From DATKAS01 sp963773315 (GTDB taxonomy: Bacteria > Actinomycetota > Acidimicrobiia > Acidimicrobiales > DATKAS01): a DNA stretch of 64,000 nucleotides. Below the pieces are notes generated by a model, which saw nothing but the letters and a program-made list of their open reading frames with translations, searched no databases and was not told the DNA's origin. The stretch covers positions 254,056 to 318,055 of the forward strand of contig CAVZAF010000004.1 in assembly GCA_963773315.1 (NCBI GenBank), written 5' to 3'. Positions within the stretch are counted from its first letter, which is position 1. Each line of letters starts with the position of its first letter. Positions 51,848-60,024 of the stretch are shown here, in pieces. Made by a program: the position numbers and the translations under genes.

Positions 51848-52654
51848 ATGACCGACACCCGAATGGAGAATGAGCCACGCGTAGTTGGACCAGAACCGGC
51901 AGACGGTTCTCGGTCCCGCAACGGCGTGCGTGAGCACAGGGCTGCCGCCACGACAGCCGGGATCCTGTACATCATCGGGACGGTCGCCGGCATCCTCAGT
52001 AAGGCCGTCACGTATTTCCCGGTGCATAACGCGGACGACCCGTTGGCCTACGCCGCGAAGCACTCCGGCGCCGTCGCGACGGGAGCTCTTCTCGTGCTTG
52101 TCATGGGCCTGTCGCTCGCGTTCGTCCCTGTGGTGCTCTTCCCGGTGTTGCGCCGGGTGGACGAAGTGCTGGCGACGGGCTACCTGATCATCCGAGGAGC
52201 GGTCGAGACGGCCATCTACGTCATCCTCGCGATCGCATGGCTGCTGCTCGTTCCACTGGCCGAGACCATGTCGGCAGGACCCGGCACGGCCTCACCAGCA
52301 GGCGTGCGTCTGGGCACCCTCGTGATCGACTCTGACGGCGCCAGCGCCATGCTCACGCTGGTGTTCTGCCTCGGTGCCGTCCTGTTCTACGTCTTGCTCT
52401 ATCGGTCGCGCATCGTCCCCCGCTGGATCACGTTGTGGGGCTTCGTGGGAATCCCGCTCTACGTGGCCGCCTACCTGCTCGCGATGTACGACGTCATCGG
52501 CGGCAACTCCTCCGCGCAGAACTTGCTGCAACTGCCTCTGGGCGTGCAGGAGATGGTGCTGGCGGTCTGGATGATCGCGCGCGGCTTCCGTCCGGCGGCT
52601 GTCTCGACCACGCCCGAGTTCGTGAACGCCACATCGGCCGGCGCGAAGCCGTAA
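51848..52654 (+). CDS. DUF4386 membrane protein
   Basis: 268 residues with six or seven helices. The N-terminal AATTAGILYIIGTVAGILSK, the loop HSGAVATGALLVLVMGLSLAF and the C-terminal WITLWGFVGIPLYVAAYLLAM match the DUF4386 family of unknown function. It is the only intact plus-strand gene in the left part of the IS481-bounded island. Starts at ATG 51848. Confidence 0.82.
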   Translation: MTDTRMENEPRVVGPEPADGSRSRNGVREHRAAATTAGILYIIGTVAGILSKAVTYFPVHNADDPLAYAAKHSGAVATGALLVLVMGLSLAFVPVVLFPVLRRVDEVLATGYLIIRGAVETAIYVILAIAWLLLVPLAETMSAGPGTASPAGVRLGTLVIDSDGASAMLTLVFCLGAVLFYVLLYRSRIVPRWITLWGFVGIPLYVAAYLLAMYDVIGGNSSAQNLLQLPLGVQEMVLAVWMIARGFRPAAVSTTPEFVNATSAGAKP

Positions 52655-52785
52655 CGCTGTTCGCCCCTCGTGGGAGGGCGGTCGCGGAATACTTCTCGAT
52701 CACGCCCATTGCGGCGCCGTACGCGCATCAACCTCACTGCGACTGGTCCTCGCGGGTCTGCCCGCCGACCGTCGCCTCGAACTAG

Positions 52786-52820
52786 CGCGCTCGGAGGGAG
52801 TCGAACCCCCAACCTTCGGC
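52786..52820 (-). other. tRNA 3'-end fragment (T-arm and acceptor strand)
   Basis: On the minus strand a T-arm (GGGGG-TTCGACT-CCCTC) is followed by CGAGCGC, as in the 3' end of a tRNA. No matching 5' acceptor strand, D-arm or anticodon arm is present upstream. Isolated tRNA 3' ends are typical attachment-site scars of tyrosine integrases. No integrase gene is recognisable here. Confidence 0.5.
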
Positions 52821-52910
52821 GGAGTTGCGTTGACAAACCTGTTGACAAGGCCTGGCGCTTGGCACTCTCGCCGTCGCGCGCGGATACCGTCCGTGTTCGG
52901 GACGGGGCGC

Positions 52911-53486
52911 TCAGGCGAGGCGGGTGCTGGGGACAGTCGTCAGGTTGCCTGTGGCTTGGAGTTCTCGGAGCGCGGCGACGGGATTGGGGTCGGCGAAGTA
53001 GCGGCGGTCGTGGTAGTTGGCTTGCCGGCCGGTCGAGTCGTGCACCCACCACGAGGCTTCGAGCGCGATGCCGTTGGGGTCGGTGAAGTACACGGAGCGG
53101 ACGACGTCGTGGTCGACGATGTCGCTGACTTCGCAACCGGCGCTCGTGAGGCGTTGGCGAAGATCGTGAAGTGCGTCTTCGTCGGGGAGGTTCAGTGCGA
53201 CGTGGTCGAACTGGGCCGCACGCGAGTCGGGCACGCCGGCCGGCTTCGTGAACGGTTTGACGGTGGCGTCGGCGTATTCGAAGAACGCGATGGTGCACTG
53301 CGGTCCGAACTCGAAGAAGTAGTGGCGCAGCTCGGGAGTCGCGATCGTGGCAACGAGTCGGGCTCCGAGCGTCCCGTGGTAGAAGCGAAGGGTCGCGTCC
53401 ATGTCCGTCGTGATGAGCGCGAGATGGTTCATTCCTCGCCATCGGGGTGTGGTCGTTTCGATAGTCGGGGGCACAGTGCCCGTCAT
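52911..53486 (-). CDS. VOC/glyoxalase-fold protein
   Basis: 191 residues from ATG 53486. The VOC fold is clear: GMNHLALITTDMDATLRFYHGTLGARLVAT with the first metal His, FDHVALNLPDEDALHDLRQRL with the second, and SVYFTDPNGIALEASWW with the metal Glu. A C-terminal extension of about 40 residues follows. Its ATG overlaps the marR stop, so regulator and enzyme are coupled. It could be a dioxygenase, an isomerase or a resistance protein. Confidence 0.88.
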   Translation of the reverse strand: MTGTVPPTIETTTPRWRGMNHLALITTDMDATLRFYHGTLGARLVATIATPELRHYFFEFGPQCTIAFFEYADATVKPFTKPAGVPDSRAAQFDHVALNLPDEDALHDLRQRLTSAGCEVSDIVDHDVVRSVYFTDPNGIALEASWWVHDSTGRQANYHDRRYFADPNPVAALRELQATGNLTTVPSTRLA

Positions 53487-54045
53487 ACCCGCGATCCTTT
53501 CGTCGTCGCGCGCTTGGCACGCTTCGCACGTTGGCGGGCGGCGGCGTGCGGGGTGGGCGTCGCCTGCGCCTCGAGCGCGGCGTGTTGGACCTTCGCGATG
53601 AGTCGCAGCAGCTCCCGTTGCTCGCTGGTGGAAAGCGCGCGTCGAGATCACCTCGCGTTCGCGCGCGTGCAGTGACGGCAGCAGTTCGTCGATGATTGCC
53701 TGGGCGTCTTTGGTGACTTCCACGAGAAGTCGGCGGCGGTCGTCGGGGTGGGCCACGCGTTCGATGAGCCCACGCTTTTCGAGAGTGTCGAGAATCGAGG
53801 TCATTGAGCCCCTCGTGATGAGGACACGCGCTCGCGATCACCGAGGGTTCCAGCGGTTCGCCGGCGCCCTCGACGACGGCGAGGACCTGACGAGCGCTCG
53901 GAGAAAGCTGGTACTCGTCACGGGTGTGGCGGTCGTGCAACTCCATCAACAGGTTCCCGGCATGGAACAGGTTGGCGAAGCATTCGGTCGCGAGAGCGCT
54001 CGCGCCGGGGTATTCGTCTTCAAAGTCGTCCCCGACGCGTCTCAA
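53483..54045 (-). CDS. MarR-family regulator, two frameshifts
   Basis: Three frames combine: GDDFEDEYPGASALATECFA and ARQVLAVVEGAGEPLEPSVIA, then MTSILDTLEKRGLIERVAHP and DDRRRLLVEVTKDAQAIIDE, then ALSTSEQRELLRLIAKVQHA. The shifts lie near 53810-53820 and 53635-53645. It starts at TTG 54045, and its end overlaps the VOC gene (ATGA). It is a paralogue of the intact marR gene at 24741. As the only regulator in the island it is the natural candidate to bind the repeated TTTG-N4-CAAA sites. Confidence 0.75.
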
Positions 54046-54112
54046 CGGTTCGGGGACCGGTGCGGGGGACGGCCGGAACCGTCCCTGCGCACTGCGTTCG
54101 GTGATGTCAAGG

Positions 54113-54751
54113 TCACGCCACCAGCTCGGGGATGCGCCGATTCAGCTCCACAAAGTCGTCACCGATCGCGTGGTGCACGAGCTGCATCGAGCCCACGAAG
54201 ACTTCGGGCGGCATCACCATCTGCCAGACGCGGGTCATGTTCTCGCGGTCGTCGTCGCCGAGCAGCGGGAACATCCACGCGATCAACTCCGGGTTGCGGT
54301 CGGGGGGCACCTCGCCTGCCATGACACCGACCGCCTTGCCCTGATCGGGAAGCGACACCCGCTCCCTGATGATGCGATACAAGTGCGCGTCTTCTTTGGC
54401 GAGGTGAATGTCGAGATGGAACTTGAACGCGGCCGTCGCACGTGCCGTCTGCAGCGCGTCGTGCACCGAGACTGCATCGCTCAAGGCGTCGAACGCGTGG
54501 TCGAGGCCTCGGTGATCCATCTCGTACGCCTCGGCGACCAACGGCGCGACCGCTTCCAGGGCGGGAAACACGGCAAGTTCCTCCCCATGGGCGTGCCACT
54601 CCAGTACCTCATTGAAGAACCGGAACCGCTCCACCGTCGCCTCGAGCCCCGGCGTGCCACGCGCCGCGGCGAGCGCTGCGGCGTCGATGGCAGCCATGTC
54701 CGCTCGGAACGCATTGTGAATCGCGAGGACGGCATCGATCGGACCAACCAT
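54113..54751 (-). CDS. Hemerythrin-like di-iron protein
   Basis: 212 residues. Iron ligands follow the hemerythrin HHE pattern: IHNAFRADM, EWHAHGEELAVFP, YEMDHRGLDHAF and FHLDIHLAKEDAHLY. The C-terminal 60 residues (MAGEVPPDRNPELIAWMFPLL) form a helical extension found in some actinobacterial members. Such proteins sense or carry O2, NO or reactive oxygen. Its promoter carries the operator module shared with the DUF4062-STAND gene. Confidence 0.9.
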   Translation of the reverse strand: MVGPIDAVLAIHNAFRADMAAIDAAALAAARGTPGLEATVERFRFFNEVLEWHAHGEELAVFPALEAVAPLVAEAYEMDHRGLDHAFDALSDAVSVHDALQTARATAAFKFHLDIHLAKEDAHLYRIIRERVSLPDQGKAVGVMAGEVPPDRNPELIAWMFPLLGDDDRENMTRVWQMVMPPEVFVGSMQLVHHAIGDDFVELNRRIPELVA

Positions 54752-54768
54752 GATGTCCCCCTTGTATG

Positions 54769-54821
54769 TTTGAGACCAAACTATTAGGAATCAAACTATA
54801 TGAGGTCGCGTCGATTGTCAA
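54769..54821 (-). promoter_or_regulatory. Promoter/operator module of the hemerythrin gene
   Basis: Reading leftward: TTGACA (54821-54816), 15 bp, TATAGT (54800-54795), then two adjacent 12-bp sites of the form TTTG-N4-CAAA (54784-54795, with TTAG in one half, and 54769-54780) separated by 3 bp. It ends 17 bp before the ATG. Length, order and 37 of 53 bases agree with 58346-58398. Sites at and below the -10 imply repression. Confidence 0.7.
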
Positions 54822-55089
54822 GACCACGATTACGGTCGAACATCTCAAGTTGCGTCTTGCGCTCCTGTCGCTCCACGGGCCTCACCAGCGAAACGAGGCG
54901 AGCGCGCCCGCAAGGCTCGAGCTCCACGTCGACGGCATGCGCGGCGATCCCGCCGAGCTAACCGGCCACCGATCGCGAACGCCCACGTGCCGGTAGACAC
55001 GGAGTGCGGTCCGGTATCAACACTTCTATTGCGGTCCTCTCCGGCGGAACTTGGCTTTCTCCTCGGGGCCTGCTGAAAGGACGACTCGC

Positions 55090-55501
55090 ATGAGCGATCA
55101 GGGGTTCCCCGCGGACGGCGTCGAGATGAGCGTTCTCCTCGTCGTCGAACGACATCGAGCGTGCACGAGCCTTCTATCGCGATGTCCTGGGGGCGACCGA
55201 GGTCCGTGAATATGGCGGCACTTCCGCGGTCTTGCAGTTTCAGGGCACCTGGTTGCTGCTCGTGACCGGCGGCGGACCCACTCCCGACAAGCCCACGATC
55301 TCGTTCCAAGCCCCTGCTGATCCGGATTTGGTGAGTCATGAACTCACGATCAAGGTGCCGGACTGCTGGCAGGCGTACCGGACGCTGGTGGGGCGAGGAG
55401 CCGAGTTTCTGACCCCTCCCGTCGAGTACGAGTGGGAGATCCGCTGCTTCTTCCGTGACTTAGACGGTCATCTACTGGAGATCAGCGAAACAAAGTCTTA
55501 A
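55090..55501 (+). CDS. VOC/glyoxalase-fold protein, one frameshift
   Basis: From ATG 55090 the frame gives MSDQGFPADGVEMSVLLVV. Removing one base near 55145 joins NDIERARAFYRDVLGATEVR, TWLLLVTGGGPTPDKPTISF and FFRDLDGHLLEISET. Restored length is 136 residues, a single VOC module set with the metal Glu in DGHLLEIS. The start has GAAAGGAC upstream. Divergent from the hemerythrin gene, with the operator module at the far end of the 338-bp gap. I see nothing else in that gap. Confidence 0.8.
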
Positions 55502-55621
55502 AGGCCACCGCCCGCGCACCGCTGTCCGGAAACGCCCTCACCGACGTCCCAAGCAGAGGCCGCAGCCCGCAGCTGGTTGGGGTGGCGCCGAGGTGTGCGT
55601 GTGTGCGAACGCGTGCCGTGG

Positions 55622-58329
55622 CTATCGATCGGCTCCGACCAGCTGACGGCCGCTTCCGACGGCAGCCTGCAGCACGTCGTCGAGGTCCACAAGGGCAGGG
55701 TCACGAGGGTGAGGGTCGCCGAGCAGCGCCCGGGCCTCACGTGTCGCCTTTCGCAGGGCACCGCTCGGATCCGTCGATGTCGCGGTAAAGCCGGTTTCGT
55801 TCTCGGCTCCCGCCGCTACGGCGTCGAAGACGCGAAGCGCCCGGTCTCGCTCGCCGGTCTTGACGAGGAGCAGGGCAAGGGCGCCGCACAGGCTATCGAT
55901 CCCTACGTATTTCACGCCGCCACAGAAGACGAGTGCCTCCTCGAGGATCTCGCGCGCGCCCACCTGGTCGCCGGCGGCGAGCGTCACGCTCGCGAGACCG
56001 CAAAGCGCGATGGCGCGGGCCCAGGCCGCGGAGCGAGCGCGCGCCAGCGCGGCGGCATCGGCGAACAGGCTCCGCGCACCGGCGAGATCTCCGCGCATCG
56101 AGCTTGACGCGCGCGCTGACCGCGAGCGCATAGGCCACGGCCTCGTCGTCGTTTCGGCGCCGCCCGATGCTTGCGAGCTCGTCTGCGTAGCGCTGCGCCT
56201 CGTCGATGCCGCCGCCGTGGAGGTGTCCGTAGCAGATCGTCATCAGCGCCCAGTTCTCGACGGCGGTCTGGCCCGCGTCGCGCGCGAGCGTCAGCGCACG
56301 ATCGAGGATCACGAGGGCACGCGGCAGGGAGCTGGGCGTAAGCAGCATTCCCCACGCCGTTTGGAAGCTCATCAGAAAGTCTCGCTCGCCGGCGTCCTCG
56401 AGCACGGCGCAAGCGGCCTCGAGATCCGGGGCCGCTGCCGGGTCGAACATGGACGCGCGCGCCCAGGACCGGACCCCCAGCGCCAGCGCCGCGCGCAGCG
56501 GATCGGCAGAGCGAGGGAGCGTCTTCAAGCACTCATAGGTCGCGAGCACTTCCGCCGTCTGGGCGTAGCTGATCATCAGCGCGACGCCGAATCGAATGAA
56601 CAGCTGCCACGCAAGCTCATGATCGCCATCCGCGCTCGCGGCGAAGCGCAGCGCAAGCCGAGTCCCCGCCTCCTCCGACGCGATGCGCTCGTGGGCGGCC
56701 TGGCGTGTCTGGGTGTTCATCAGGTTGTTGTGCTCGCCGGCGAGGAACTGCACGACCCATTCGCCGTGGCGGAGCCGTGCCGCGCGCTCTTCACCGGCCT
56801 CGGCGACGCGCTCACGGGCGAACTCGCGCACGGTCTCGAGCATGTGAAAGCGCGCCTCGCCGAGCATTTCGGAGCGAACGAGCAGGTTCTTCTCGACGAG
56901 CGAAGTCAGGCCATCGAAGACGTCGAGCCCGGCGTCGGCGACGACCGCAGCGGCCGCGTCCTCGGAGAAGCTGCCGGCGAAGATGCCGAGGCGGCGGAAG
57001 AAGACGCGCTCCTCGGGACGGAGCAGGTCGAGGCTCCATTCGAGGGTGGCGCGCAACGTCTGGTGTCGCTCCGGGAGATCCCGCGTGGCGCCGCTGAGCA
57101 GCGAGAGCGACTCGTGGAGGCGCGGGACCATGGCCTGAGGCGACAGCACGCGCACTCGCGCGGCGGCAAGCTCGATGGCGAGGGGCAACGCGTCGAGGAG
57201 CCGGCACAGCTCGGCCACCGCTGCGCGGTTGTCGTCGTCGATGGCGAAGTCCGGCCGCACCTCGCGCGCTCGCTCCTCGAAGAGGCTCATGGCCGGCGTG
57301 ATGTCCCCGCGGGTCTGGAAGTCGTGCGGCAGCGGCGGAACAGGGACCTCTCGCTCGCCGCGGATGTGCAGCGGTTCGCGGCTCGTGGCGAGGATCTTCA
57401 GGTGCGGACAGGCCCCGTAGCAACTTCGCGACGTCGGCGGCGGCCTCGAGCACTTGCTCGAAATTGTCGAGGACGAGGAGCGCGTGTCGAGCCCGCAGGA
57501 AGCCGAGCAGCAGCTTCTCCGGATCTCCGCCGGTGGGTGGCGAGGAGATCTCGAGAGTGGAGACGATGGTGGACACCACATCGGGCGCGTTGCGCACGCC
57601 GGCGAGGGGTACATAGAAGACTCCGTCGCCGAACGAGGGGCCGAAGGTGTTGAGCCAGATGGATCGCGAGGCGCGTCTTGCCGGTACCCCCAGGACCGGT
57701 GAGCGTGATCAGGCCGGTGTCCGTGCGTCGCAGCAGCTCAGTGACGAGCCCCACCTCGGGGGCCCGGCCGATGAGTTCCCCGCGCTCCACCGGCGCGAGG
57801 CTGCGTGGCGGAGCATCGAGCAAAGGACCAGGAGGAGAATCGGTCGTTGGGACCTGTCGCTCGTCGTGGTGAAGCGCTCGGTGAGCATGAGTGCGAGGTC
57901 GTTTTCGATCAGGTCCTCGAGTTCGGCAGCATCGGAGAAGGGGCGGTAGCTGACCTTGTCCTCGTCCCGGATGCGGTGGATCAGATCGTTCAGCAGGTCT
58001 TCACGCGTGTCCGCGCGCTTGATGTAGATGAGCTTGGGCATCTGTTGGGCGAGCAGGTACTCGTCCTCGAGACCCGAGACGGTTTCGTTCGGAGCGATCC
58101 ACCCGTAGCGCTGCCAGTAGATGCCGATGAAGACATCGCTCTGCGCGAGGTACGCGCGATAGAGGTCGCGCGGCGGGTGAGGGCGAGCACTCGTCTCGAA
58201 CATCACCGGCGTGAGGCGGATGCGCTGGATCGCTTCCTTGGTGGCCGCACGCTCCTCCGCGAGCTCCTGCAACGTCGAGCTCACGAAGACACGCAGCCGC
58301 TGATCGGGTGTTCGGATCAATGAGGTCAT
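55622..58329 (-). pseudogene. DUF4062-STAND ATPase-TPR protein, multiply frameshifted
   Basis: Frames in series from ATG 58329 rebuild about 900 residues. An N-terminal DUF4062 domain (RLRVFVSSTLQELAEERAAT; FIGIYWQRYGWIAPNE) is followed by a STAND/NB-ARC ATPase (Walker A LTGPGGTGKTRLAI; LLVLDNFEQVLEAA; ILATSREPLHIRGE; LPLAIELAAARVRVLS) and TPR-like repeats to the end. At least four indels break it (near 57850, 57660, 57415 and 56105). STAND proteins with such N-termini act as signal-triggered switches, and some relatives are immune sensors. It shares its promoter module with the hemerythrin gene. Confidence 0.85.
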
Positions 58330-58345
58330 TTCCCACCCCCGACTG

Positions 58346-58398
58346 TTTGAACTCAAATCATTTGAACCCAAACTATAACGGAGGGAGTCGATTGTCAA
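58346..58398 (-). promoter_or_regulatory. Promoter/operator module of the DUF4062-STAND gene
   Basis: Reading leftward: TTGACA (58398-58393), 15 bp, TATAGT (58377-58372), then TTTG-N4-CAAA twice (58361-58372 and 58346-58357) with a 3-bp gap, ending 16 bp before the ATG. Both 12-mers keep the TTTG and CAAA arms exactly. The -35 end overlaps the start of the transposase tail. Confidence 0.72.
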
Positions 58399-58519
58399 CC
58401 GCCACGGCCAGGGAATCTACGACGTTCTTGAGGGCAGCGACGGCGAGCTACTCGCCGAGTTCACCATCGACCCCACAAAGACCTACCAAACACAGAAACG
58501 GCCCGGACAACACGCCTGA
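58391..58519 (+). pseudogene. IS481-type transposase, C-terminal fragment
   Basis: 42 codons: IVNRHGQGIYDVLEGSDGEL, then LAEFTIDPTKTYQTQKRPGQ and a TGA at 58517-58519. The ending FTIDPTKTYQ is typical of IS481 transposases. The right terminal repeat follows 33 bp later. It complements the N-terminal fragment at 51378. Confidence 0.75.
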
Positions 58520-58552
58520 CGTCGTCCGGGATGTCACGCGACATCCGTCCGG

Positions 58553-58566
58553 GATGTCTCGCGACA
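58553..58566 (-). repeat. Right terminal inverted repeat of the IS481-type island
   Basis: GATGTCTCGCGACA, exact inverse of 51351-51364. A related copy with one change (GATGTCACGCGACA) lies just upstream at about 58529-58542. Confidence 0.8.
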
Positions 58567-58573
58567 CCACAGT

Positions 58574-58649
58574 CCCTCCTGGGAGGATTCGAACCTCCGG
58601 CCTTCGGATTAGAAGGCCGACAGCACTACGCGCTGTGCTCAACAGGAAG
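58574..58649 (-). tRNA. tRNA-Arg(TCT), atypical
   Basis: 76 nt on the minus strand. Acceptor CTTCCTG/CAGGAGG (one G-T), anticodon loop CTTCTAA giving anticodon TCT, 5-nt variable loop AGGCC, T-arm GGAGG-TTCGAAT-CCTCC, no encoded CCA. The D-arm is unusual (AGCAC/GTGCT with loop AGCGCGTA, no GG), and the base pair closing the anticodon loop is C-T. It is 7 bp outside the right IS481-type end. It may be a functional divergent tRNA or a decaying one. Confidence 0.6.
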
Positions 58650-58720
58650 TTCGCAGGTCGCTCTCTGAGCGACAGAGCGCGAGTTATCCGTTCTTCGTTC
58701 CGCTAAGCACGAGAAGCGTC

Positions 58721-59040
58721 TCAGCGCAGTGGCGGCCAATGGCGCTCTGCCATCACGCCCGAGGCCTCACGCATCAGCTCGTTGTCCCGGGCGGCACGAC
58801 GCCACAGATACAAGAGGTAGTCGCGAGCCGGACAGAGCGCCGGACTGTGCCGCGGGAAGCAACCACAGCCCGGCCAGTCGCAAGGGACTCCGGGCGATCA
58901 CCGACGAGCGCAGCGATGTCATCGAGCTCCTGCTCGTCGTACCAAGCGCCGTCCTCGTCGATCGCGGCGAGGTACTCGACGACGCCGGCCAGACCCTTGG
59001 CCGCGTCGGCAGCCAAGGGATCGGTGATCCGTGGCACCAC
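58721..59040 (-). CDS. Small uncharacterised protein, one frameshift
   Basis: From GTG 59040 the frame gives VPRITDPLAADAAKGLAGVV, EYLAAIDEDGAWYDEQELDD and IAALVGDRPESLATG. After an indel near 58840-58860 another frame continues DYLLYLWRRAARDNELMREA and SGVMAERHWPPLR to a stop at 58721. Both halves are mostly helical and look coding. I do not recognise the family. It is cotranscribed toward the tRNA. Confidence 0.5.
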
Positions 59041-59126
59041 GACATGGCAGTGTCCGGCTCGCGCTGTTCCTCATCGTGGCATGATCGGACTATGCGTGCC
59101 CGTACCCGAAACCACCTCGGGCATGT

Positions 59127-59402
59127 TCAAGCTGCGGCCATCGTGGGCTGCTCGGTTCCGCAGTACTTGCATTTGGACGCCAGAGCAGGGAGATCCTCGG
59201 ACAAGCAAGCAGGGCAGGTCTTGACCGGCGCTGGGTCACCAAAAACGATCTCACCGCGACGGGCCATCATCGCCTTGTACGGGACAACAATGAGGAAGTA
59301 CAGGACCCCCATGAACACGATGAAGTAGATCACTGCCGACAGGACGGCACCGATGTCGAGGAACGTCTTCGGGTTGCCCTTGTCGCCGAGCGAGTTATCC
59401 GT
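59127..59402 (-). pseudogene. mscL: mscL 3' fragment (mechanosensitive channel C-terminus)
   Basis: The frame from about 59402 to the stop at 59127 reads FLDIGAVLSAVIYFIVFMGV, LYFLIVVPYKAMMARRGEIV, then CPACLSEDLPALASKCKYCG. The second transmembrane helix followed by a cytoplasmic C-terminus with a CPxC-CxxC ending is the actinobacterial MscL pattern. The first helix and conserved N-terminus are missing, because the sequence upstream is unrelated and begins at the 14-bp repeat. Confidence 0.72.
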
Positions 59403-59649
59403 TGTCTCGGCTGCGCTCCGAGGTGCAAGAGCGCGTACATGCATCCAGTAGGCACATTGGACAGGCCGTCCAAAGCGACGCTGCAGCGGCGCTGGCAGCG
59501 GGACTCGTAGCGAGCCACCAGATCCTTCGAAAGTTGAGTCCCAGGGCGTGGTGTAGGTCCTCAGCCTGATGGGTCGAGGGTCCGCCTGACGCGACGACCA
59601 CCGCGTCATCTTCAGAGAGTCCCGCAAAGACGACCTGAAGGAGGACGCG

Positions 59650-59880
59650 GTGGTCCCTAACAACATGGACGCGCTCGAGTGGCTACGCAAGCACCTCGAC
59701 GATGACAACGATTTGTTGCGTGAGATGGTCAGAACGTTCGCGGAGCCGCTGATGGCCGCCGAGATCGAGGTGTTGTGCAATGCCGGCTATGGCGAGGTCA
59801 CACCGGAGCGCACCGACAGCCGTAACGGTTACCGGGCGCGGCAGTTCGACACTCGGGTCGGCTCGATCGATCTGACGATC
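59650..59880 (+). pseudogene. IS256-type transposase, N-terminal fragment
   Basis: About 77 codons: MDALEWLRKHLDDDNDLLRE, RTFAEPLMAAEIEVLCNAGY, GEVTPERTDSRNGYRARQFD and TRVGSIDLTI. This is the conserved N-terminus of IS256-family transposases, which normally continues with a PKLRxGSYFP-like stretch. Instead the frame ends after CSPPTC. The break at about 59880 is where the sequence character changes. Bases 59881-60024 contain NLTLAGLRSG-type sequence that might be a regulator tail but cannot be assigned. Confidence 0.8.
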
Positions 59881-60024
59881 TGCTCGCCGCCGACGTGCTG
59901 AACCTCACGCTGGCGGGCCTCCGCTCCGGCGTGGCGCTGCAGTCAGCCGGTCTGGTCGAGTACCTGTCCATCGAAATTCGAACCGGTCGCCGATGCTCAG
60001 GCTTCATAGCTCCGAGGAGTTGTC

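Larger units (their letters stand above)
51351..58566. mobile_element. 7.2-kb island bounded by IS481-type ends
   Basis: TGTCGCGAGACATC at 51351-51364 and its exact reverse complement at 58553-58566 form terminal inverted repeats. A transposase 5' part lies just inside the left repeat (51378-51566) and a transposase 3' tail just inside the right one (58391-58519), both on the plus strand and both in the position expected in a single IS481 element. The middle of the transposase is missing, and about 6.8 kb of other genes sits in its place. Two deleted flanking IS copies, or one copy opened by insertion and deletion, would give this. No clear target duplication is visible. Confidence 0.7.
58679..59403 (+). 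repeat. 14-bp direct repeat flanking 58.7-59.4 kb
   Basis: GCGAGTTATCCGTT occurs at 58679-58692 and at 59390-59403. The right copy coincides with the point where mscL coding similarity ends. The repeats could be a target duplication or a recombination joint. Confidence 0.4.
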
